Source: GCA-2737125 sp044336815 (GTDB lineage: Bacteria > Actinomycetota > Actinomycetes > S36-B12). Taken from it: DNA of 5,651 nucleotides. The notes beneath the pieces were generated by a model. It worked only from the letters and a program-made list of their open reading frames with translations, was not told where the DNA came from and searched no databases. The translations under genes were made by a program, and so were the position numbers. Location: the NCBI GenBank assembly GCA_044336815.1, contig JBIIOU010000142.1:1-5651 (forward strand), in the 5' to 3' direction. Positions 1 through 5,651 of the stretch are shown one piece after another. Within the stretch, counting starts at the first letter, position 1. The number at the start of each line of letters is the position of its first letter.

Positions 1-1571
1 ACATTTGAAAACACGGAGCCTAGATACTCGGACCGCGAAGATTCAGGGTTCAGCCAAAGGCCTTGTGGGGTGGATGGTAATCCCCCCTTGGTTCCCCACG
101 GGATTGATCGGGAGCGATCACAGCAATAAGACATCACCGGCAATTCGGCATCGGTGAGTTGGCCACCTTTTTCGACACCGCACCCACCCCTGAACTCGCC
201 CGGGCCGCCGGAATCGACAACGATGCGACAGTGGGTGGTAACGACAGGATTTAGGCGCTCCTGGCCTTCTATTGGCTGAGAGGCGAAACCGGCACCGAAA
301 AGGGGCGATGCTGCCGATGCTCCATCGTAGCCGTTGCGGGCCCCCCAGCCCCCAACCATCCAGTCGTACCACATGAAAATCGGGCGATGGTTGAACCTGA
401 CATCGCGGCCGCCAATAAGGAGGTACTCGAGGTTGAAGGAACAAGCGATTGCCCGCTCGGGCATTATCTCGGACCAAAGTTCAAAGATCGCGTTTATCAC
501 TTTTTCGAAAGACCCTGAAACGAAACCAGAAACCGCGGTCGGCCACGCGGCATTAATAACTGATCCAGTGGGCCCGAGCTCGACTTCGATTGAGTTGATC
601 AAACCGGCATTGATTGGTATGTCAGGGAAGAATCTTTTAGTACCGGCGATTATTCCCGAGAGGGTCGCACCCGCCGCTGAATTCATGAATGATGAGACCG
701 CCGGTGCGGATTTAGATAGGTCGTAACTTAGTTGGTCGCCCTTAATTGTGAGCGAAACAGTGATCGGGATCATCCCTTCGCCATGGGCTGGGTCTGAGTC
801 CAGATAGTCCGATGTTGTCCAGGTGCCATCATCGAGCTCTGAAATTCTGGCTCTGAACAAATTGGCGACATGCGAAATAACTTCAGCAAAAGCCAAGGTG
901 ACAATATCCTTGCCGTAGCGGCCAACGAGGCGAAGAATTTCACGTTCGCAGACCCGAGTTGCCTCTGACTGAGCATTTAGATCGCTCATATTGTCTTCCG
1001 GGGCTCTGGTATTGCCCACAATAAGTTTCGCTACATCGCTTCTGAATTCACCACGCGACCAAATGCGCACAGGGCTAATGCGAAGGCCTTCACCAAAATG
1101 CTCACGTGCCTTAACGTCGAATGAGCCCGGAACGCTGCCGCCCACGTCACTCCAGTGGCCATTGGCCATCGCCCAAGCGATGAGTTCCTGATCAACAAAG
1201 ATAGGCCGAAGTACGCGAACATCGTTGAAGTGGCTGCCTCCCGCATATGGGTCGTTAGAAACGAACACATCGCCAGGGTGAATATCATCCTTGAACTGCT
1301 CAATAATGTTCTTGCAAACCAGGTGCTGGGTTCCAACTTGAACCGCTATGTCTTGTTCGCCCTGCGAAACAGTATCTCCATTTGCGTCAGCAAGTGCGCA
1401 AGAGAAATCTTGAGCGTAGATTACAAACGAGTGACAGGTGAGCCTAAATTGTTGCGCCATTAGCTCAACGGCGTTGGAGAATGAATTTCGAAGCACCTCG
1501 AATGTGACAGGGTCAAGCTCGCGTACATTCTTAACTTTACCCTTACGTTGCTTGGCCGGAGTCACTGTCAC
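1..1571 (-). CDS. hyuB: Hydantoinase/oxoprolinase subunit B (HyuB family), C-terminus cut by window edge
   Basis: My minus-strand translation is open for 523 codons plus two bases with no stop, so the gene continues past base 1. It belongs to the HyuB family, the partner of HyuA in ATP-dependent hydrolysis of hydantoins, 5-oxoproline and similar cyclic amides; relatives are carboxylase subunits. Family landmarks are DPVTFEVLRN (20-29), SNDPYAGGSHFNDV (105-118), GHWSDVGGSVPGSF (138-151), HFGEGLRISP (158-167), MVGGWGAR (405-412) and DSGGPGEFRGG (453-463). The last lies near the end of typical members (about 520-600 residues), so probably only some tens of residues are missing. The N-terminus carries a short basic stretch (residues 6-14). 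The start is taken as GTG at 1571, overlapping the hyuA stop as GTGA, with GTGAGG at 1581-1576; GTG at 1565 is an alternative. The substrate is unknown. The length and the absence of a visible third subunit argue against the alpha subunit of acetone carboxylase (about 770 residues). Confidence 0.95.
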   Translation of the reverse strand, partial: MTVTPAKQRKGKVKNVRELDPVTFEVLRNSFSNAVELMAQQFRLTCHSFVIYAQDFSCALADANGDTVSQGEQDIAVQVGTQHLVCKNIIEQFKDDIHPGDVFVSNDPYAGGSHFNDVRVLRPIFVDQELIAWAMANGHWSDVGGSVPGSFDVKAREHFGEGLRISPVRIWSRGEFRSDVAKLIVGNTRAPEDNMSDLNAQSEATRVCEREILRLVGRYGKDIVTLAFAEVISHVANLFRARISELDDGTWTTSDYLDSDPAHGEGMIPITVSLTIKGDQLSYDLSKSAPAVSSFMNSAAGATLSGIIAGTKRFFPDIPINAGLINSIEVELGPTGSVINAAWPTAVSGFVSGSFEKVINAIFELWSEIMPERAIACSFNLEYLLIGGRDVRFNHRPIFMWYDWMVGGWGARNGYDGASAASPLFGAGFASQPIEGQERLNPVVTTHCRIVVDSGGPGEFRGGCGVEKGGQLTDAELPVMSYCCDRSRSIPWGTKGGLPSTPQGLWLNPESSRSEYLGSVFSN

Positions 1572-3619
1572 GGAACCTCACTAATCCGCAAATTGAGCCA
1601 TTCGTCGACCTGCGCCTTGAACCCGGGTGGAATGAGCACCGTGGTATCAAGTTGTTCGATCACGGCCGGGCCGGTAACAACCGTTCCCGCGGAGAGTGAA
1701 CTCCGCGAGTAGATATTGGTGGCGATGAAATCCCCGGTCTCATCGAACGCCACCGGCCGTTGGCTCTGGCGAACAGGGACTCCTCCGATAACTTCGTGTT
1801 TTCGGAACTGAACTTCCGGTAGCTGACCGGTTGCCGTCAGTGCCAATTGGTAGACCTCGATGGGAGCGGTCGGATTCAAATAGGCGTACTGCGACTGGTA
1901 TTCGGATTGGAAACGCTTAACAGCGTCGGGGATCGAGTCCTGTCCCTTGCCGATCGCGATTGTCAGTGATCGCCACTGGCCCGCGTAACGCATATTTACG
2001 GCCCTCTCTAGAAGTATTTGCTGATCGGGTATACCTTCGAAGGCCAAGCGCTCACGAGCCTCGCGTTCCAAGCTCGCGAATTGATCTTCAAGAGCCCCTG
2101 GATCAATGCCGGAGACCAGACTTTGGAACATTGCGGTGAAGTCATGTCGGATATTGACCAAGAGGCATCCCAGGGCTGAGGTATTACCGGGGTGCGGTGG
2201 CACTATCACCAGCGGCGCATTCAACTCTTTCGCGACCGCCACGGCGTGCAGCGGTCCGGCCCCTCCGAAGACGATTAATGGCGCGCTCGCTGAGAGCGAT
2301 CTGCGGGCCTCTCGCAACAGTCGCACGGCGCTGGCCGTGGAGGCATCGGCTACCTGCACTATCGCGAGGGCGGCATCAAGAACACTTAGTTCGAGTGCAT
2401 CTGCCACATTGTCAGTGATTGCGCGCTCTGCGTCCTTCGCATTGAGGGTAATTGCACCTCCGGCCAAGACGTTGCCGAGCCGGCCTAGGTAGAAGTTGGC
2501 ATCAGTGTTGGTTGCATTCCTTCCCCCTCGGCCATACGCCGCGGGCCCAGGATCGGCACCGGCTGAGTGTGGGCCGCTGCGCAAGGCATCGGCCTTGTCA
2601 ACCCAGGCTATGGTTCCGCCTCCCGAACCAATGGTGGCAAGTTCGACGCTGGGGAAGGAGATGGGGTGGCCATATTCAACACACCACTGTTGAACCACCC
2701 GAACCTCGCCGTTCATGATCAAAGTGATGTCCGTGCTGGTGCCGCCCATGTCAATGGCTATTGCATCTTGGAATCCACACTGATTCGCTATGTACTTTGC
2801 CGCCATTGCGCCGCCGGCAATACTGGATGCTGCCAGCCTGAGGGGTAATCGTTGCGCTAGCGCAGCTGTCATCGAGCCCCCGCCGGAATGCATCATGAGC
2901 AGGTCACCGCAGTAGCCTTGATTGCGCAGGGCCTCGTCAAGTCGGCCGATATACGAACTCACCAATGCGGCCAGTAAAGCATTCGCAACAGTAGTTGAGA
3001 ACCTCTCATATTCGTTAATCCCGGGAAGAATCTCGCTAGAGATACTGATTTCCATCTCGGGAGCAACAGCCAATAGCGATTCGCGCATGGCTCTTTCATG
3101 GGATGCGTTGGCATAGGAATTTAGGAAACAAATGGCAACAGTCTTTATTCCACGCTTCGTAAGCAGTTGGGCTAGGTCGTGAGCCTGATCCTTATTTATC
3201 GGCGTGAGAACGCGACCCGAATAGTCGATCCGCTCAGATATCTCGTACCTATCCCGTCTAGGGATGTAGGGCTTACCAACCTCGCGAAATGAATCCCAGA
3301 CATCTTCTTGGGTGCCATCACGCATCTCAATCACATCACGAAATCCACTGGTTGTGATCATTGCGGCCGGAGGGAAGTTTCTGGTGACTAGTGCGTTAGT
3401 CGTGATGGTGGTGCTGTGGATAACAAGGTGCACCTTCGCAAGATCAATTTCTAATGCTGAAATGGCATTTAACACCGACGTCAGCGGGTCGGATGGAGAT
3501 GATGGGACTTTTGCTGTGCGCAGCTGCGATGTCACTTCATCGATCGCGCAGACGTCGGTGAAAGTTCCTCCCACATCAATTGACAAGCGAAATCGCACCA
3601 CGTTCTCATTCTTAGCCAT
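1568..3619 (-). CDS. hyuA: Hydantoinase/oxoprolinase subunit A (HyuA family), complete
   Basis: This is a complete 683-residue protein, a normal length for HyuA (about 650-720). HyuA subunits have an ATPase-like fold and work with HyuB in the cytoplasm to activate and open cyclic amides; relatives include N-methylhydantoinase, 5-oxoprolinase and acetone/acetophenone carboxylase subunits. Domains by pattern are an N-terminal hydantoinase/oxoprolinase domain (about 11-190) with DVGGTFTD (15-22) and HSTTITTNAL (68-77), a central hydantoinase A domain (about 200-495) with DMGGTSTD (290-297), ATIGSGGGT (328-336), SAGADPGPAAYG (352-363) and FGGAGPLHA (451-459), and a C-terminal domain (about 510-683) with GPAVIEQLDTTVLIPPG (650-666). 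The two DxGGTxTD motifs are the phosphate-binding loops expected of this fold. The ATG at 3619 has GGAG nine bases upstream and overlaps the end of the regulator gene by 8 bases; the TGA stop overlaps the likely hyuB start. No truncation or frameshift is seen. The exact substrate cannot be told. Confidence 0.96.
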   Translation of the reverse strand: MAKNENVVRFRLSIDVGGTFTDVCAIDEVTSQLRTAKVPSSPSDPLTSVLNAISALEIDLAKVHLVIHSTTITTNALVTRNFPPAAMITTSGFRDVIEMRDGTQEDVWDSFREVGKPYIPRRDRYEISERIDYSGRVLTPINKDQAHDLAQLLTKRGIKTVAICFLNSYANASHERAMRESLLAVAPEMEISISSEILPGINEYERFSTTVANALLAALVSSYIGRLDEALRNQGYCGDLLMMHSGGGSMTAALAQRLPLRLAASSIAGGAMAAKYIANQCGFQDAIAIDMGGTSTDITLIMNGEVRVVQQWCVEYGHPISFPSVELATIGSGGGTIAWVDKADALRSGPHSAGADPGPAAYGRGGRNATNTDANFYLGRLGNVLAGGAITLNAKDAERAITDNVADALELSVLDAALAIVQVADASTASAVRLLREARRSLSASAPLIVFGGAGPLHAVAVAKELNAPLVIVPPHPGNTSALGCLLVNIRHDFTAMFQSLVSGIDPGALEDQFASLEREARERLAFEGIPDQQILLERAVNMRYAGQWRSLTIAIGKGQDSIPDAVKRFQSEYQSQYAYLNPTAPIEVYQLALTATGQLPEVQFRKHEVIGGVPVRQSQRPVAFDETGDFIATNIYSRSSLSAGTVVTGPAVIEQLDTTVLIPPGFKAQVDEWLNLRISEVP
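1576..1581 (-). promoter_or_regulatory. Ribosome binding site of hyuB, inside the end of hyuA
   Basis: GTGAGG, read on the minus strand, lies four bases before GTG 1571 and ten before GTG 1565. The first spacing is a little short and the second a little long, so the site does not settle the start. The GTGA overlap with the hyuA stop favours 1571. Confidence 0.45.
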
Positions 3620-5237
3620 CTATTTCAACTCCAGGCTTGAGTGCAGGTGCACGGTCTAGCCGGTCATGTAATGCTAAGAACAACAAAGTAACGGTCTCGG
3701 GATCTGACATCGATCGCCCGAGGTAGTTCTCTACTCGCGATAGTCGATACCGGATCGAATTCGGGTGTAGGTGCATTGACCGAGCCGTGGCCTGGATATC
3801 CATACCGTTGCGCAGGAAAGCAATAACTGTCTCCTCCATGGGCTCACTAGAAAGCAGCCCCGACATAACCTCATCAACTTTTTCATCGAAAGTTTCGGCG
3901 GGAACTTGTGCCAGGATGAAGTTTATGAATCCAACCTGGTCGAAGGGCGTGAGTGCACCATTGCGGACGCTGGTGTGCAGGGACATCTCGGCCTGCCGGA
4001 GAGCAAGTCGCGTCTCGGTCAGATCAGAAAAAGCCGAACTGGTTCCATGATCAAATTCACTTGTCCGCAGCAGCAGTTCGCGGGTGAATACCTCGCTCCG
4101 AGGCAGCAGAATCAAGTATCGGTCGTTCACTTCGGCTAGGAGTACTGATATTCCGCAAGCTTCGGCCGTGTCCTGAATGATTCCGAGCGTGGAGTCAATG
4201 TCGGGGGTAGCTTTGTTGGGTTCTGCGTAGTTGTTGGATATTGAAGGCTTGTGCTGCATCGCATGGATTTGGAATGAACCATCTCGGGGAAAATGAAGCA
4301 GCACGAGTCGATCTCCCAGGCGCGAAAGCCTGGCAACGGTTACGCCGTCAATAATTTCCGCTAATAACTCAGCTCTTTGAATCAAGTCATGGCGCTTTGA
4401 GTTTTGTTGCGTTGTCAAGTGAGCCCTGAGTAGCTGCTGCAGTGCGTATCGGGTGGAGCGGATGATTTCATGGGAGAGTTCAATTGACTCGTGCCAGGCA
4501 AGTGCCAGCCAGTAGGTTCCGACAGGAACCGTAATCGGAGCTACTGATACTTCCCAGCGCCCCACCACGAAATTCGTCTCGGTATCAGTATCGGACCTAA
4601 TTCGATCTCGAATTAGGTGTACGGGTGCTTCCCCCTGACTTGCCAGCACATTTCTGGTTGAGTCATACAAAATTGCCGATACCCCGAGGCGAGTTGACAG
4701 TCGGTTGATGAGTTCACGTTCAACATCTGGGTAGGTAAGCGCATCGATCAGCTCGGTTTGCACACTCAAGGCCCGGCTGAGAACTGCAATTTCCTGCTGC
4801 CCCACCGCCTGGTGTACCAGCCTTAGGAGCGTGGCGGGGGTTTCATCGCCTGGCAGGGTGAAGATGGGCAGGAATAGGTGCTGGGCCTCATCGACCATCG
4901 CGACCGGCACGGCATCCCAGCCGTGACCCAGTCTGACCACGAGGCCAGCGGCTCCGCGAATATCTAGTTGCCGAATGAAATCCCGGGAAATTGGGTCGGT
5001 AAACCCGGCGATGGGAAATCCACTGCCCTCGGTTACCGCCAGCCACCCAGCTTCGAGTTGCTCCACCGCCCCGGGGCGCTCGATTATGCAAGCCCCCGTG
5101 ACAACTCCCAGGAGGTCGGTTTCGAGTGTGTCGGGGGTAGGCCCCGGAAGCGGGGTGAGGCCGGTTAGGGCTATTAGGTCGCCAATGGTCAGGTTAATCT
5201 CCAGCCCGGATGACGGTAACGATTTTGTAACAGCCAC
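3612..5237 (-). CDS. PucR/CdaR-family transcriptional regulator
   Basis: A 541-residue cytoplasmic DNA-binding regulator of the PucR type. Residues about 15-135 resemble the PucR N-terminal sensing domain (LTIGDLIALTGL at 16-27, typical of the family start). The middle (about 280-420) fits the GGDEF-like domain of CdaR-type proteins, with a polar stretch at about 328-349 that looks like a loop insertion. The C-terminus (467-523) is the PucR helix-turn-helix: MDIQATARSMHLHPNSIRYR at 479-498, then LSRVENYLG. Known members mostly act as activators of purine, allantoin, glycerate or amino-acid catabolism, often responding to a pathway metabolite. Here it is first in an operon with hyuA and hyuB and divergent from another hyuA, so it very likely controls hydantoinase-type catabolism (inference). 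The GTG start at 5237 follows an in-frame TAG at 5246-5244, and the next in-frame ATG is far inside the domain. Its binding site is weak (AGG ten bases upstream). The TAA stop lies inside hyuA. Confidence 0.93.
   Translation of the reverse strand: MAVTKSLPSSGLEINLTIGDLIALTGLTPLPGPTPDTLETDLLGVVTGACIIERPGAVEQLEAGWLAVTEGSGFPIAGFTDPISRDFIRQLDIRGAAGLVVRLGHGWDAVPVAMVDEAQHLFLPIFTLPGDETPATLLRLVHQAVGQQEIAVLSRALSVQTELIDALTYPDVERELINRLSTRLGVSAILYDSTRNVLASQGEAPVHLIRDRIRSDTDTETNFVVGRWEVSVAPITVPVGTYWLALAWHESIELSHEIIRSTRYALQQLLRAHLTTQQNSKRHDLIQRAELLAEIIDGVTVARLSRLGDRLVLLHFPRDGSFQIHAMQHKPSISNNYAEPNKATPDIDSTLGIIQDTAEACGISVLLAEVNDRYLILLPRSEVFTRELLLRTSEFDHGTSSAFSDLTETRLALRQAEMSLHTSVRNGALTPFDQVGFINFILAQVPAETFDEKVDEVMSGLLSSEPMEETVIAFLRNGMDIQATARSMHLHPNSIRYRLSRVENYLGRSMSDPETVTLLFLALHDRLDRAPALKPGVEIDG
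3629..3632 (-). promoter_or_regulatory. Ribosome binding site of hyuA, inside the regulator gene
   Basis: On the minus strand GGAG (within TGGAGT) lies nine bases before ATG 3619, in the last codons of the PucR-family gene. With the 8-base gene overlap it supports coupled translation of regulator and hyuA. Confidence 0.6.
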
Positions 5238-5288
5238 AAGAAGCTAACCTAACCTTTCTATTCAGCCGTCTAGTTTCTATCACTTTTC

Positions 5289-5310
5289 CCCTCATGAAAG
5301 CGCCTGAGGG
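5289..5310. repeat. Inverted repeat CCCTCA-(10)-TGAGGG
   Basis: Arms CCCTCA (5289-5294) and TGAGGG (5305-5310) are exact reverse complements separated by ten bases. The arm centres are 16 bases apart, so the two arms lie about one and a half helical turns apart. It lies just beside the larger palindrome and could be an accessory site, but a 6-base arm with free spacing is expected by chance fairly often in a region of this size. Confidence 0.25.
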
Positions 5311-5318
5311 TATCAGCA

Positions 5319-5335
5319 TTTGGAGAAACTCCAAA
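5319..5335. promoter_or_regulatory. Candidate operator: perfect 17-base palindrome TTTGGAG-AAA-CTCCAAA
   Basis: Left arm TTTGGAG (5319-5325) and right arm CTCCAAA (5329-5335) are exact reverse complements around a 3-base centre, AAA. The site lies in the middle of the divergent intergenic region, about 82 bases from the regulator start and 117 from the second hyuA start. No T-run follows on either strand, so an intrinsic terminator is unlikely. Position and symmetry fit a dimer-binding operator, plausibly for the adjacent PucR-family protein. The TTTGG/CCAAA half-site core vaguely recalls the TTGG-containing site of Bacillus PucR, but that resemblance is weak. Confidence 0.5.
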
Positions 5336-5439
5336 GTCTTCGCAAAAAATACGTGTTTTAGTCAATTGCTTCCCGGTGCGGCTGGGGCTACTTTGCCATC
5401 ATCTAATAGCCCTATTTCGCCTCTTGTTCATCTCTTGTT

Positions 5440-5445
5440 AGGGGA
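5440..5445 (+). promoter_or_regulatory. Ribosome binding site of the second hyuA
   Basis: AGGGGA lies six bases before TTG 5452. It decides the start: the frame has no ATG or GTG between the in-frame stop at 5407-5409 and the conserved DTGGTFTD motif, and TTG at this spacing gives the expected short HyuA N-terminus. Confidence 0.7.
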
Positions 5446-5451
5446 TTTGCG

Positions 5452-5651
5452 TTGGGATCGCTTCGCGTTGCTGTTGACACCGGCGGCACCTTTACCGATA
5501 TTTTCGTTCTGGACGATGACACGGGCCAGATCCGGGTCGGCAAAGTTGCCTCCACCCCTGATGATCCCGGGCGCGCAGTGCTGCAAGCGGCAGCTTCGGT
5601 TGGTGTTGACCTAAAGGACGTGGTGCTATTTAGCCACGGCACCACGGTTGC
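5452..5651 (+). CDS. hyuA: Second HyuA-family hydantoinase/oxoprolinase subunit A, N-terminal part only
   Basis: A plus-strand frame begins at TTG 5452 and is open to the window end (66 codons plus two bases). The protein starts MGSLRVAVDTGGTFTDIFVL, with the HyuA phosphate-loop motif DTGGTFTD at residues 9-16, then KVASTPDDP (29-37) and SHGTTV (61-66), where the family's HGTTxATN motif begins. Aligned without gaps to the hyuA on the other strand it shares 28 of 64 residues by my count, so it is a paralogue and not a recent copy. The start is supported by AGGGGA at 5440-5445, six bases upstream, and an in-frame TAG at 5407-5409; no ATG or GTG lies between. It is transcribed away from the regulator gene, so the two share the intergenic control region. 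A full gene would need about 600 more codons, and a hyuB partner may follow. A fused HyuA-HyuB protein (as in long 5-oxoprolinases) cannot be excluded. Confidence 0.88.
   Translation, partial: MGSLRVAVDTGGTFTDIFVLDDDTGQIRVGKVASTPDDPGRAVLQAAASVGVDLKDVVLFSHGTTV

Larger units (their letters stand above)
5238..5451. promoter_or_regulatory. Divergent intergenic control region between the PucR-family gene and the second hyuA
   Basis: These 214 bases carry no gene that I can support and must contain promoters for both directions. I see no strong consensus -35/-10 pair. Weak -10 candidates are TCTAAT at 5402-5407 for the rightward hyuA and TAGAAA, read on the minus strand, at 5279-5274 for the leftward operon. 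If these were right, the palindrome at 5319-5335 would lie roughly 50-95 bases upstream of both transcription starts, a position typical of an activator site. That placement is inference. A CTAAC tandem repeat lies at 5244-5253, next to the regulator start. Confidence 0.6.

Noticed and set aside
118..1463. Several mid-length open frames on both strands in the left part (for example 118-477 minus, 334-726 plus, 1031-1336 minus, 1155-1463 plus)
   Set aside because: They lie in other frames across the continuous hyuB coding frame, which has clear family motifs; their own translations show no recognisable domain.
1..1571. Calling hyuB a broken pseudogene because it has no stop in the window
   Set aside because: The frame is continuous from the start to base 1 with family motifs in order; the missing end is the window edge, not a lesion.
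2106..2848. Overlapping plus-strand open frames opposite hyuA
   Set aside because: Shadows of the conserved HyuA coding sequence, with low-complexity Arg/Ala/Pro-rich translations.
5244..5254. CTAACCTAACC beside the regulator start, resembling half of a DtxR/IdeR iron box
   Set aside because: Only one half matches; the symmetric other half is absent, and the neighbouring genes give no link to iron.
5319..5335. Reading the palindrome as an intrinsic terminator
   Set aside because: No run of T follows on either strand, the stem is A/T-rich at its base with a 3-base loop, and no gene ends next to it.
5294..5614. Plus-strand open frame starting at ATG 5294 across the intergenic region
   Set aside because: It runs in a different frame over the HyuA N-terminus at 5452-5651, which has the DTGGTFTD motif and a good ribosome binding site.
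5412..5645. Minus-strand open frame opposite the second hyuA
   Set aside because: Antisense shadow of the HyuA N-terminus; no family features.

Overview
This window looks like part of a bacterial catabolic locus for cyclic amides or related compounds, built from ATP-dependent hydantoinase/oxoprolinase (HyuA/HyuB) genes and a PucR-family regulator. The organism cannot be named from the sequence. Base composition is mixed, apparently a little above half GC. Start codons are varied (GTG, ATG, GTG, TTG) and genes are tightly overlapped. PucR/CdaR-type regulators are common in Actinomycetota and Bacillota. An actinobacterium of moderate GC is my best guess, with low confidence.

Layout: three genes lie on the minus strand and read right to left. 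They are a PucR-family regulator (3612-5237), a complete 683-residue HyuA subunit (1568-3619) and a HyuB subunit (1-1571) whose C-terminus runs off the left edge. They overlap by 8 and probably 4 bases, so they form one translationally coupled operon. The HyuB frame has no stop codon inside the window, so it is easy to miss, but it is intact for 523 codons. On the plus strand, after a 214-base intergenic region, a second HyuA gene starts at 5452 (TTG, good ribosome binding site) and runs off the right edge after 66 codons.

The intergenic region (5238-5451) must serve both divergent transcription units. It holds a perfect 17-base palindrome (7-base arms, 3-base centre) at 5319-5335, the best operator candidate in the window, and a weaker inverted repeat at 5289-5310.

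Working model (inference): the PucR-type protein senses a substrate or intermediate and controls both its own operon and the divergent hyuA. HyuA and HyuB together form an ATP-using amide-ring hydrolase or a related carboxylase-type enzyme. Two different HyuA genes (about 44% identical over the 64 residues that can be compared) suggest two related enzymes acting on different substrates or successive steps. The substrate cannot be fixed from this sequence. All families are known; the arrangement is the interesting part.
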